This document shows, one piece after another, positions 1 to 7,992 of a stretch of DNA of 64,000 nucleotides. This DNA is from Vibrio neptunius. GTDB taxonomy: Bacteria > Pseudomonadota > Gammaproteobacteria > Enterobacterales > Vibrionaceae. The DNA is taken from NCBI RefSeq assembly GCF_000967495.1, contig NZ_JXXU01000023.1, forward strand, positions 62,001 through 126,000, given 5' to 3'. Numbering within the stretch: the first letter of the stretch is position 1; each line of letters starts with the position of its first letter. A program made the translations under genes and the position numbers. The notes under the pieces are model-generated. The model had not been told where the DNA came from and did not search any database. It saw only the letters and a list, made by a program, of their open reading frames with translations.

Positions 1-1666
1 CTTTGAGTTCAGTGGCTTTAAAGCCACTGCGTCCGGAAACAAACAAAATACTGTCGACACCAAAAGGTCGCTGCTGCTCATTGTGCTGAGCCAATTGGCT
101 TAGCCACGCTTTGTGCTGCGCCTTAAAGCGGCTGTACTTCGCCGCCATCATCGTCAAATGGAAATTAACTGGCATCGTTGGCAGCTCAGCGGGCTTATAC
201 ACAGGAGCCAAGATATTCAGGTAGCCTAAAGACTCCTCATCACTTAAGTGAGAGCGCTTTAAGATCTGCCATTCCGCCGCCAATTTTTCGTTGCTGATAT
301 CCAGATCCAATTCCGCATTTAAGTTTATCCAGGCGGGTTCAAACTGCTTCAGTTCGATGTCTAGACGCAGCGATTTTAGAGCGGGAATGGTGACCAAGTC
401 CTGCTGTTCTGGCAGTGATGCTTGCTCATGACGCCAAGGCTGAATCCACACGTCAGCAAGAGCCGTCATCTGGCTCATGTCCCCCAGTCGAGGCAAGGTA
501 ACTGACAGCAAATTAAGACGCTCAATAGTGCTACTGCTCAGTACCGACGTAGGTAACTGATCCAGTTCCCCTCCTCGTAGGGTCAAACTGGTAAGCGTCG
601 GCAGCTCAGGCATCTGCGATACTTTGCCCTTTATTAAAAAATTACAGTCGTTCAGTTTCGGGCTGTAAGCCAACCAATCCAGTTGATCGCCGTTCAAGCC
701 ACAAATCCACGCCCGAGTAAGCTCTGGCAGTACCAACTCATTGGCTTTCTCTAGCGCCCCACTGGCATTGCTGTAATTAAAGTCCTCCACCACCACTCCA
801 TGAGGCAGCAGTAGTTCTGGGATCTGGGTCTGTTCGCACTTGAGTTCAAACTTAGTAGCTCGAGTCAGCTTGGCAAATAGAGCCGGAGGCAAGGGCGGTG
901 TCGGCTCGGTTAAGGTCAGGGTAAGTCGGTTCAACTCCTTAAGCTCGCCGAGAAGGTCCTCCGCAAGCTCAGCGGAGCCCAAATTCAGAGTTAACTGGTT
1001 TAGGCTTTGGTTGGCACCCAAGACAGCGCCGGGCAGTTTTCCGACACAATGGGCATCTAAGGTGAACTCTTGCAGTGAACTTGGCAAACAAAGCTGATTC
1101 ACAGAAAGAGCTGCCGGGCCATCATCATAGTAATCCAGTTGCCCCAGAACCACAGAGATCAGTTGGCTGCTCTCAAGATCACAACTGAGTGCCCTTACCT
1201 GAGGATCCAGCCCCACCTTAAGTAACTTCAAAGAGGATTGGTCACTGATGGCAATCTTAACGCTGGACTGGTAGAGGCGCACTGTCAACTCAGTCAATTT
1301 AGGCAGGCTTGAGAGCAGCGCCAGATCCTCATCTCGGCATTGGCTCAGTTTCAGTTTTTCCAAATTGGCCAGATGCTCCGGATTAACGTTCTCCAACCTC
1401 ACCGACAGCTTATCGCGACTTCGAGTCGGCATCTCCAGTTCAGACAAGCTGGGGAACTGCTGGAAAAACTCCGCATTGATCTCTTTGCGACCACCGACGC
1501 GGCCAAGATCCTCAAAGGTCAGCTTACGAAGTCGAGGGAAGGCTCGGCTGAGCTGCTGCCAACTCTCCATCGGCTCATCACTATCATAAAACAAATGCTC
1601 GACATCAAGGTGTACCGATTCCAACAGGGAGTCGTGATTGTAATCTTCCAGTTCCACACTCTGCAT
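1..1666 (-). CDS. Leucine-rich-repeat protein, C-terminus cut off by window start
   Basis: An open reading frame on the minus strand runs from an ATG at 1666 to the window edge without a stop (at least 555 codons). The start is well supported: GGAGG lies six bases upstream of it. The protein is a chain of irregular leucine-rich repeats (recurring LxxLxxLxL-like segments such as LEKLKLSQC and LTSLTLRGG), with no signal peptide, so it is probably cytoplasmic. The last visible residues (ILFVSGRSGFKATELK) look like the start of a BRCT domain. It is divergent from a VWA/metallopeptidase gene and a MoxR ATPase gene, and I infer that it is the recognition or scaffold partner of that pair. LRR content is seen directly; the BRCT reading is tentative, and function is unknown. 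Confidence 0.75.
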   Translation of the reverse strand, partial: MQSVELEDYNHDSLLESVHLDVEHLFYDSDEPMESWQQLSRAFPRLRKLTFEDLGRVGGRKEINAEFFQQFPSLSELEMPTRSRDKLSVRLENVNPEHLANLEKLKLSQCRDEDLALLSSLPKLTELTVRLYQSSVKIAISDQSSLKLLKVGLDPQVRALSCDLESSQLISVVLGQLDYYDDGPAALSVNQLCLPSSLQEFTLDAHCVGKLPGAVLGANQSLNQLTLNLGSAELAEDLLGELKELNRLTLTLTEPTPPLPPALFAKLTRATKFELKCEQTQIPELLLPHGVVVEDFNYSNASGALEKANELVLPELTRAWICGLNGDQLDWLAYSPKLNDCNFLIKGKVSQMPELPTLTSLTLRGGELDQLPTSVLSSSTIERLNLLSVTLPRLGDMSQMTALADVWIQPWRHEQASLPEQQDLVTIPALKSLRLDIELKQFEPAWINLNAELDLDISNEKLAAEWQILKRSHLSDEESLGYLNILAPVYKPAELPTMPVNFHLTMMAAKYSRFKAQHKAWLSQLAQHNEQQRPFGVDSILFVSGRSGFKATELK

Positions 1667-1996
1667 GGAGCCTCCTTACTGTTCTGGGGGGACGCGACAA
1701 AGGCACGGCAACAAGGGTGACCAGCGAGAATCACCTCTAAAATTCGATTAGGTTCAACTTCGAAACACTGGGTGGCAGCAGAAATTGATTCGCTCAGTCG
1801 AGCATGGTGGATAGGTTTCCAGATCGGTACTGAGAGGTTTCTTCTGTATATGATTACTGCGCGTACCGGGCTTTACGTTAAAATCACCAGCCATCGCTTT
1901 CAACGAAATGCTCCTAAAGCTCTTACTATTAAAATCGAACGTGGATTGACCACCTGAGCATTATATGGATAATTAATTTAAAATCATATAGTTAAT
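1667..1996. other. Divergent intergenic region of the LRR / VWA-MoxR set
   Basis: This 330-base gap separates the two divergent arms and must hold both promoters. The last 60 bases before 1997 are very A+T rich, and the VWA gene has no clear Shine-Dalgarno sequence. I see no strong sigma70 promoter, operator palindrome or RNA structure. A 61-codon open frame (1772-1957) has no ribosome site and no recognisable protein features. Confidence 0.5.
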
Positions 1997-3238
1997 ATGG
2001 ATTACACTATAAACAACGCCAATCTGTCACGAATCCTCGTCAAACTGATGCTCAATGAGCCCTTTTACGGCCATTATCTGAGTAGTTTTCATAAGGCTAC
2101 CCTAGAGCGAGGCGACGAAGGAACCGCTCCTCTTGAGATAAAACTAAAAGAAAACAGTAATATTCAGTTCATATGCCACTTCGCATCTTGGGCCGTATTG
2201 AGTGAGCCTCAACAGCTAGGGGCACTGAAACATGAAGCCCTGCACTTGGTCTTTGGGCATCCCTTCGGCCGCCACCAATACGCAGACTCAGCCCGTTTTG
2301 ATCTAGCGGCAGATCTGGTGGTGAATCAATATCTCAGCTCTGACCAATTGGCCCCAAATGCCCCAACTCTCGAACTGGTAAACCAGTGGCTGACGGGATT
2401 AGGCCATCCAGAGTTAGAGCCACATCGCGAACTGGGTTACTACTACCAACGACTGCCCCAAAGCAACCAATTCCCGAGCAATCAGGGTTTTAACGGAGCA
2501 GGGCTTGGGCACCAAAGCTGGAACGCACTGGGCCAGATCGATGAAGCCCATCGCTCTCTGGTGAGTCAGCAGCTAGACAGTAAACTGGAGGAAAGCGCTC
2601 AACGCACCGAGCAGGTAAACGCCAGAGCGCGAGGCCTTTTGCCCGCCAGCGTACTAGAAGCGCTTGCCCAGGCCATTGCTCGTCGTCGCCCTATAGTTAA
2701 CTGGCGACGTCTACTAAGATTGTTCGCCTCTAGCGCTCGGCGCACCTCAGTAAAAAATACCCTACAACGACCTTCTAAACGCTACGGTACCACTCCCGGA
2801 ACCCGCATTCAGCCTCATCAACACATTCTGGTCGCTATAGATACTTCGGCCAGTGTCGATGACCAACAGCTCAAGCGTTTTTTTGAGGAGCTACACCATA
2901 TCTGGCGTGCCGGCGCCGAACTCACCATCGTTGAATGCGATACCGAGATTAAAAGTCAATACAGCTACCGTGGTGAACCGCCGAAAACGATCAGTGGACG
3001 CGGAGGCACCTGCTTTGACGCACCCATTGAAATGGCCAATCGACTGCGGGTTGATGCCACCATCTACTTCACCGACGGTGAAGCGCCGCCGCCGGAGATT
3101 TCGGCGGGGGCACCTATTCTGTGGCTTATCCACAACGACAGAACTTCGATAAAAAACACACCTCTTCGCCAATGCGGTCGGGTGATCCCCATGGCCGATA
3201 CCAATACCGTCACCGAAACCAGCACGAGACATTCATGA
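1997..3238 (+). CDS. DUF2201-type putative metallopeptidase / VWA-like protein
   Basis: 413 residues in two parts. The N-terminal half carries a zinc-protease type motif HEALHLVFGH (residues 79-88, an HExxHxxxxH pattern) followed by Asp residues at 102 and 106, as in the putative metallopeptidase domain DUF2201_N. The C-terminal part from about residue 275 is a VWA-like domain with a complete metal-ion-dependent adhesion site: DTSAS (283-287), Thr339 in GGT, and Asp361 in FTDGE. Proteins with VWA domains commonly work with MoxR AAA+ ATPases (RavA-ViaA, NorQ-NorD, CbbQ-CbbO), and the next gene, overlapping by ATGA, is such an ATPase. Family assignment is confident; substrate and role are not known. 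No signal peptide or membrane segment is visible. The start lacks a clear ribosome site. Confidence 0.85.
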   Translation: MDYTINNANLSRILVKLMLNEPFYGHYLSSFHKATLERGDEGTAPLEIKLKENSNIQFICHFASWAVLSEPQQLGALKHEALHLVFGHPFGRHQYADSARFDLAADLVVNQYLSSDQLAPNAPTLELVNQWLTGLGHPELEPHRELGYYYQRLPQSNQFPSNQGFNGAGLGHQSWNALGQIDEAHRSLVSQQLDSKLEESAQRTEQVNARARGLLPASVLEALAQAIARRRPIVNWRRLLRLFASSARRTSVKNTLQRPSKRYGTTPGTRIQPHQHILVAIDTSASVDDQQLKRFFEELHHIWRAGAELTIVECDTEIKSQYSYRGEPPKTISGRGGTCFDAPIEMANRLRVDATIYFTDGEAPPPEISAGAPILWLIHNDRTSIKNTPLRQCGRVIPMADTNTVTETSTRHS

Positions 3239-4341
3239 CACATAGCCACAACTACAGCTACTACGGCTTAACCTGCCAAGCGCCGGAAGTGCGCAGCTTC
3301 ATCGAGCATCTGCTACCTAAATCAGGTCAGCGCAGCGTTCCTGTCTGCATCTGGGGCCGTCACGGCATAGGTAAAACCCAGATGGTGGAGCAGATCGCCA
3401 AAGAGAGAGGAATGCAGTGGCGCACCATTGCTCCAGCTCAGTTTGAGGAGATGGGGGATCTGTTGGGAATGCCTCAGGTAACCCAAAATGAACGGGGAGA
3501 AAACGTAACTCAATTTGCCGCTCCCCACTGGGTGCCGACCGAACCCGGACCTGGTATCCTACTGATTGATGACGTTAACCGCGCCGACGAGCGCATCCTT
3601 CGAGGCATCATGCAGCTGCTGCAAAACCATGAACTCATCAGCTGGGCACTGCCCGAAGGCTGGCAAATTGTGCTTACAGCAAACCCAGATGGTGGCGACT
3701 ACTCGGTCACGCCAATGGACGACGCCATGCTGACCCGCATGATGCACATCACCATGGAGTTTGATGCGAAAGCGTGGGCATTGTGGGCAGAAGGTGCCAA
3801 CATTGATCCTAGAGGCATCGACTTTGTGTTGACCTACCCCGAGCTGGTCAGCGGCGAGCGCACCACCCCTCGCTCTCTAGTACAGTTCTTTCAAGCCATT
3901 GCGCCAATTGAGGATCTTAAGTCGCAGCTGCCACTAGTGAACATTCTTGCTCGCTCCTGTTTAGATGAAACCACCTGCGCCGCCTTCATCGCCTTTGTGG
4001 AACAGAACCTGAGTAAGCTGGTTTCGCCTCAGACGATGGTGGAGGCCAAATCCTTCGATAAGGAGATAGCTCCGCAAATTGAGCGTATCGCCGGCGGTGC
4101 CGCACCACGAATAGACATTCTGGCCACTCTGTGTACCCGCCTGTACCACTATCTGAAAGTCAGTGGCGTTAAGCTTAAACCGGCTCAAATTGGCAATGTT
4201 CAGGCGTTTCTTAAGCTAGGTTTCCTACCAAACGATCTGCGTCTTGGACTGATGCAGGATCTGATGAACAGCGGTAATGCTTCGGTGAAAGGGGTATTAG
4301 CAGATGCGGAACTGGCTAAGCTGTTCCTAAGTAACGCTTAA
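3235..4341 (+). CDS. MoxR-type AAA+ ATPase
   Basis: 368 residues from the ATG that overlaps the preceding stop (ATGA). This start is preferred over upstream in-frame ATGs lying inside the VWA gene, because the overlap implies translational coupling. Walker A is GRHGIGKTQ (41-49), Walker B is ILLIDDVNR (108-116), the sensor-1 Asn is in TANPDGG (about 150), and an Arg-finger candidate is R168 in AMLTRMM. EMGDLLGMP after Walker A is typical of MoxR-like AAA_5 proteins. MoxR ATPases act as chaperone-like remodelers with VWA partners, which fits its coupled neighbour. A strong terminator follows immediately. The client of this pair is unknown; the divergent LRR protein is the obvious candidate for target recognition (inference). 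Confidence 0.88.
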   Translation: MTHSHNYSYYGLTCQAPEVRSFIEHLLPKSGQRSVPVCIWGRHGIGKTQMVEQIAKERGMQWRTIAPAQFEEMGDLLGMPQVTQNERGENVTQFAAPHWVPTEPGPGILLIDDVNRADERILRGIMQLLQNHELISWALPEGWQIVLTANPDGGDYSVTPMDDAMLTRMMHITMEFDAKAWALWAEGANIDPRGIDFVLTYPELVSGERTTPRSLVQFFQAIAPIEDLKSQLPLVNILARSCLDETTCAAFIAFVEQNLSKLVSPQTMVEAKSFDKEIAPQIERIAGGAAPRIDILATLCTRLYHYLKVSGVKLKPAQIGNVQAFLKLGFLPNDLRLGLMQDLMNSGNASVKGVLADAELAKLFLSNA

Positions 4342-4359
4342 CCTTGTTACCACTTCCCT

Positions 4360-4402
4360 AAATAAAAATGCCAGTTCGCTAAGAGAACTGGCATTTTTAT
4401 TT
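4360..4402. terminator. Bidirectional terminator after the MoxR gene
   Basis: A perfect 18-bp inverted repeat (4360-4377 with 4385-4402) with a 7-base loop, a G+C-rich core of GCCAGTTC/GAACTGGC, and A/T-rich outer arms that give a U-tract on either strand. It ends the VWA-MoxR transcript and would also block minus-strand transcription from rpsO. Confidence 0.9.
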
Positions 4403-4474
4403 AAGGCGATTGATCACTTACTTTTCAGCAAGGATATAACAAATAGAGCTGTCAATTTATGAATTTCAGATACA

Positions 4475-4499
4475 AAAAAGGGGCTAAAAGCCCCTTTTT
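4475..4499 (-). terminator. rpsO terminator
   Basis: Stem GGGGC/GCCCC with loop TAAAA and flanking A-run/T-run, 28 bases past the rpsO stop on the minus strand. The position and U-tract fit a rho-independent terminator that ends rpsO as a single-gene transcript rather than continuing to pnp. Confidence 0.88.
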
Positions 4500-4526
4500 C
4501 GACAAACTGTTCTATGCAGTCGCTTA

Positions 4527-4796
4527 TTAGCGACGTAGGCCTAGACGCTTGATTAGGTCGTGGTAACGATCTAGATCTTTACCTTTAAGGTAATCTAGAA
4601 GCTTACGACGACGAGAAACCATACGTAGAAGACCACGACGGCTGTGGTGATCGCCTTTATGCGCTTTGAAGTGACCTTGTAGGTGGTTGATAGAAGCTGT
4701 AAGTAGAGCTACTTGTACTTCTGGTGAACCAGTGTCGCCTTCGCCACGTGCGTAATCTGCAACGATTGTTGCTTTAGTTTCTGCATTCAGAGACAT
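4527..4796 (-). CDS. rpsO: 30S ribosomal protein S15
   Basis: 89 residues, the usual S15 length, with the conserved segments [35 protein letters not shown] and the C-terminal IKRLGLRR. S15 is a primary 16S rRNA binding protein of the small-subunit platform. The ATG is preceded by AGGAGAG. A strong promoter lies about 75 bases upstream and a terminator just downstream, so it is transcribed alone. In Vibrio and E. coli rpsO normally lies between truB and pnp; neither is next to it here. Translational autocontrol through a leader pseudoknot is known for E. coli rpsO; I did not model the 5' leader. Confidence 0.97.
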   Translation of the reverse strand: MSLNAETKATIVADYARGEGDTGSPEVQVALLTASINHLQGHFKAHKGDHHSRRGLLRMVSRRRKLLDYLKGKDLDRYHDLIKRLGLRR

Positions 4797-4869
4797 AATT
4801 CTCTCCTAATAAGAGTAGGTTAAACGTTGTGCCAGCCAATCTCTGATTCAGCCGACACGAGGAGCGCGA

Positions 4870-4898
4870 ATTATAGGGGATGTATATAGGTTAAGCAA
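4870..4898 (-). promoter_or_regulatory. rpsO sigma70 promoter
   Basis: On the minus strand, TTGCTT (4898-4893) and TATAAT (4875-4870) are separated by exactly 17 bases: a consensus -10 and a near-consensus -35. Transcription would start near 4863, giving a leader of about 65 bases before the rpsO ATG. Confidence 0.8.
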
Positions 4899-4903
4899 TA
4901 GGT

Positions 4904-4957
4904 AATTGCGCGCTTCGCGCGGGAGGCGGGAAGCGCGAGCGGACTTCGTCCTATGGA
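4904..4957. repeat. Palindromic G+C-rich repeat fragment
   Basis: Holds GCGCG-CTTCGCGCG palindromes and GGACTTCGTCC (4941-4951), the inverse complement of the GGACGAAGTCC core in the array at 5169-5342. It appears to be an inverted piece of the same short-repeat family, on the other side of the 5008-5110 element. Confidence 0.5.
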
Positions 4958-5007
4958 GAGCTGGAGAGCTTGAGACGTCAGCTAATAAGAGCATCCCTTT
5001 CATCAGA

Positions 5008-5110
5008 GTCATCCCCGAGAGCGAGGCACGAGCGAGTTGGGGATCTCTTACAGCAAGCAAAAAGCTTTATGAGATTCCCTACTCCTTCCTTCGTCAGTCT
5101 ATGGAATGAC
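5008..5110 (+). repeat. 103-bp imperfect palindromic repeat, copy 1
   Basis: Begins GTCATCC and ends GGAATGACA, with inner landmarks GAGTTGGGGATCTCTTA and GAGATTCCCTACTC. The left 40 bases resemble the reverse complement of the right 40 bases, so the unit can fold into one long hairpin. Copies of the family are at 8634-8739 (inverted), 31450-31918 (tandem) and 36037-36123 (degenerate). Confidence 0.8.
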
Positions 5111-5168
5111 AGTTTACCTCTCAAAGGACGTTGTCCACCTTAGATTTTCAACGCGTAGCACTCCAGCA

Positions 5169-5342
5169 GGGCGAAGCCCGATCCCGTTTTCCCGAAAAGA
5201 AGTGTTCTACAGGACGAAGTCCGTTCCAAAAGCGAAGCGTTCCCGAAGGACGAAGTCCGTTCCAGCAGCGCAGCGATCCCGATTTCCATAGGGCGTAGCC
5301 CGTTCCATGAGCGAAGCGATCCCGAATGGCGCAGCCCGTTCC
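5169..5342. repeat. Short palindromic repeat array with 79-bp higher-order period
   Basis: The 11-base palindromic core GGRCGNAGYCC recurs at 5169, 5212, 5248, 5291 and 5327 (the last with one change), spaced 43, 36, 43, 36 bases. Between cores lie AGCGAAGCG and TCCCGA boxes. The alternation means a 79-bp unit duplicated (5169-5247 and 5248-5326), each unit holding two cores. It lies just upstream of mtnN. Open frames across it on both strands are products of the repeat and are not genes. Confidence 0.75.
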
Positions 5343-5407
5343 CATTCTTCCCTTTTCTGTTACACTTAGCGGATTAAAGCTACCTAATTGAAATAACAGG
5401 ATTCCTT

Positions 5408-6106
5408 ATGAAAATCGGCATCATCGGCGCAATGGAGCAAGAAGTCTCTATTCTTAAGCAAGCTATTGAAAACTGCCAAGAAGTCTCGAAAGCAGGTTGT
5501 ACTTTCTACGCGGGTAAGCTTAATGGTGTAGAAGTCGTGCTCCTTCAGTCAGGTATTGGCAAAGTTGCTGCTGCGATAGGCACAACTATGCTTCTTGACG
5601 AGTACAAGCCTGATGTTGTGATTAACACAGGTTCTGCAGGTGGCTTTGACTCAAGCCTAAACCTTGGCGACGTTGTTATTTCAACTGAAGTACGTCACCA
5701 CGATGCAGACGTAACTGCATTTGGTTATGAAATGGGCCAAATGGCTCAGCAACCAGCGGCTTTCTTAGCTGATGAAAAACTGATGGATGTGGCTGAAAAA
5801 GCACTGGCGCAAATGGAAGACAAGCACGCCGTCCGCGGCCTGATTTGCACTGGAGATGCTTTTGTCTGCACCGCTGAGCGTCAAGCGTTTATCCGTACAC
5901 ATTTCCCATCAGTGATTGCCGTTGAAATGGAAGCCTCTGCGATTGCTCAGGCTTGTCACCAATTTAAAGTACCGTTTGTTGTCGTTCGTGCCATTTCAGA
6001 CGTAGCTGACAAAGAGTCACCAATGAGTTTCGAAGAGTTTCTGCCGCTAGCGGCAAAGAGCTCTTCTGAAATGGTCTTCAAAATGGTTGAGTTGCTTAGA
6101 GCATAA
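5408..6106 (+). CDS. mtnN: 5'-methylthioadenosine/S-adenosylhomocysteine nucleosidase
   Basis: 232 residues, full length for MtnN/Pfs. It hydrolyses MTA, SAH and 5'-deoxyadenosine to adenine plus the thio-sugar, feeding methionine salvage and, through S-ribosylhomocysteine, the LuxS/AI-2 route. Visible family marks are [11 protein letters not shown] at the N-terminus (catalytic Glu12), the glycine-rich [18 protein letters not shown] (nucleoside binding) and RAISDVAD with the catalytic Asp. The start follows AGGA. It is first in a tight same-strand run with cbiB and btuF, the usual Vibrio order. Confidence 0.97.
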   Translation: MKIGIIGAMEQEVSILKQAIENCQEVSKAGCTFYAGKLNGVEVVLLQSGIGKVAAAIGTTMLLDEYKPDVVINTGSAGGFDSSLNLGDVVISTEVRHHDADVTAFGYEMGQMAQQPAAFLADEKLMDVAEKALAQMEDKHAVRGLICTGDAFVCTAERQAFIRTHFPSVIAVEMEASAIAQACHQFKVPFVVVRAISDVADKESPMSFEEFLPLAAKSSSEMVFKMVELLRA

Positions 6107-6129
6107 TCGAAATCAAGTGACTGATAATC

Positions 6130-7083
6130 ATGGAAGAGACTTTTAATCAGTTATATTCAAACGGAGCGCTTCTAGTGTTATGGGGCGCTTTATTGTTTCA
6201 TCTTATCCTCCCTTTTCCCCGTGAAGCGCACCCAGCTATTCTCTGGCACAAATTCGCTGAGCAACTGGCCGACAAGGTCAATACCAATTCCAGTTATTCA
6301 CAAAGTATGATCTCTGGCACTCTGGCATGGTTGCTGATGATCACGCCTATGCTGATCGTGCTGCTCGCCTTAAAGCCTCTGGTTTGGCAGACCCAACTGT
6401 TTGAGCTTGCCCTGTTATTGCTCGCTATAGACTGGCGTAATACCGATAAATTCACTGCACACTTTGTCGAAGCACTGGCGAGAGAAGATAAAGAGCACGC
6501 TAAAATGCTGCTCAAGCCAATGGTAAACCGTTCAACCCAATCACTATCCCTTCTCGGCTTAGGGAAAGCCGGAACAGAAACGCTAATCATGTCTTACGGT
6601 CGCAACGTGGTCGCTGTAATGTTTTGGTACGCCATCGCAGGCGGAATTGGTGCCTTCATTTATCGAATGACTGTTGAGCTAGCTCGTGCTTGGTCTCCAT
6701 CTCGCGAGAAATTCTCTCCTTTTGGCCTGCCCGTCATTCGTGTCGTGGCGGTGTTAGACTATATTCCTCTGCGCCTATTTGCACTAATGATTGCATTGGG
6801 AAAACGCACCCGTGAAGTGTTTGCACTGTTCAAGCAACAAGCGAGTAGTTGGCCGCTACCAGGTCCATCATGGTTGATCATAGCTGTCGGTGCGAAACAA
6901 GAACTTTCTCTCGGAGGGCCTGCTATTTATGACGGTAAGAAATCGGTGCGCAGCAAGCTGGGAGGACGAATAGCACCCTCTGCCATACATATTGCTCAAG
7001 TACAGCGCCTGCTAGCATGGCGAATGTTCGCTTGGATCATGGTACAAAGCGCTATCATGGGCCTCATTTATCAAGGAATCTAA
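6130..7083 (+). CDS. cbiB: CbiB-family adenosylcobinamide-phosphate synthase
   Basis: 317 residues, an integral membrane protein with about four to five hydrophobic segments (for example residues 14-30, 61-80 and 155-178) and the conserved NTDKFTAHFVEALAR and KMLLKPMVNRST stretches of the CobD/CbiB family. This enzyme attaches the aminopropanol arm to adenosylcobyric acid. No other corrin-ring genes are nearby, so I infer a role in salvage or late assembly together with BtuF. The btuF ATG follows its stop directly, so the two are translationally coupled. The symbol cobD is also used for this family; the start has only a weak ribosome site. Confidence 0.85.
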   Translation: MEETFNQLYSNGALLVLWGALLFHLILPFPREAHPAILWHKFAEQLADKVNTNSSYSQSMISGTLAWLLMITPMLIVLLALKPLVWQTQLFELALLLLAIDWRNTDKFTAHFVEALAREDKEHAKMLLKPMVNRSTQSLSLLGLGKAGTETLIMSYGRNVVAVMFWYAIAGGIGAFIYRMTVELARAWSPSREKFSPFGLPVIRVVAVLDYIPLRLFALMIALGKRTREVFALFKQQASSWPLPGPSWLIIAVGAKQELSLGGPAIYDGKKSVRSKLGGRIAPSAIHIAQVQRLLAWRMFAWIMVQSAIMGLIYQGI

Positions 7084-7908
7084 ATGCAGATACGGCTGCT
7101 TACCCTCGTTACAATACTGTTTTCAGCGCTGGTTAACGCAGATCCAGTGGAGCGCGTAATTAGCTTAGCCCCTCACGCGACCGAAATAGCTTATGCTGCA
7201 GGTTTGGGCGACAAACTAATCGCCGTAAGTGACCACAGCGATTACCCTGAAGAGGCAACAAAGCTGGAAAAGGTTTCCAACTACCAAGGCATAAAACTAG
7301 AGCGCATTATCGCGCTCCAGCCAGATCTTGTTATTGCATGGCCAGCCGGAAATCCGGCGAAAGAACTGGAAAAGCTGAAACAATTTGGTATCAACATTTA
7401 CTACTCGACCACCGGCTCACTGGATGACATTGCCAACAACATCGAACAATTAAGTCAATATTCGCAAGATCCATCCGTCGGACTCAATGCAGCCAAGCAA
7501 TATAGAAGTCGGCTGGCAACATTTAAACAGCGCTATCAAACAGACCTCCCAGTGAGGTATTTCTACCAGCTAAGCGAACAGCCGATCATTACCGTCGCAA
7601 AAGGGAATTGGCCAAGCGAAGTATTTTCGTTTTGTGGAGGTGAGAATGTGTTTGCAAAAAGTGCAGTACCGTACCCACAAGTTAGCACTGAACAAGTGGT
7701 GTTAAGTGAACCAGAAGTCATCTTTACCTCAGAGCATGCCATCGCAAAAGGGAGCACTTGGTTAGACTGGAAACAACAGTTGTCAGCGGTAGAAAACGGA
7801 TACGTCTGGTCACTGAATTCAGATTGGCTCAACCGGCCGACGCCCAGAACACTTAATGCAATTAAAGAAGTTTGTGAGCACTTCGAAACCGTCAGGCGAA
7901 ATCGCTAA
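7084..7908 (+). CDS. btuF: Vitamin B12 ABC transporter substrate-binding protein
   Basis: 274 residues with an N-terminal signal peptide (hydrophobic to about residue 19, ending VNADP) and the class III periplasmic binding-protein fold: ERVISLAPHATEIAYAAGLGDKLIAVSDHSDYP at the N-lobe (only its pattern is diagnostic), LVIAWPAGNP, and PEVIFTSEH in the C-lobe. BtuF captures cobalamin in the periplasm for BtuCD, whose genes are not in this window. The ATG abuts the cbiB stop. No cobalamin riboswitch is visible upstream of mtnN, cbiB or btuF. Confidence 0.93.
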   Translation: MQIRLLTLVTILFSALVNADPVERVISLAPHATEIAYAAGLGDKLIAVSDHSDYPEEATKLEKVSNYQGIKLERIIALQPDLVIAWPAGNPAKELEKLKQFGINIYYSTTGSLDDIANNIEQLSQYSQDPSVGLNAAKQYRSRLATFKQRYQTDLPVRYFYQLSEQPIITVAKGNWPSEVFSFCGGENVFAKSAVPYPQVSTEQVVLSEPEVIFTSEHAIAKGSTWLDWKQQLSAVENGYVWSLNSDWLNRPTPRTLNAIKEVCEHFETVRRNR

Positions 7909-7992
7909 CACCGTTTAGGTCTGATACCATACAATCCGCCGTCGTTTTTGTTCCTCAGGATCAACTGAGCATTTGTAAGAGATATTCATCCC

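Noticed and set aside
840..1957. Several open frames (840-1097, 1340-1720, 1519-1734, 1772-1957)
   Set aside because: They lie antisense to or out of frame with the LRR gene, or in A+T-rich intergenic sequence, and lack ribosome sites and recognisable protein features.
4906..5345. Open frames in the rpsO-mtnN gap
   Set aside because: They read through palindromic repeats on both strands; peptide sequences are repeat translations such as RSRRTKSVPAAQRS.
5343..7083. Cobalamin riboswitch upstream of mtnN, cbiB or btuF
   Set aside because: No B12-box-like sequence and gaps are too short.
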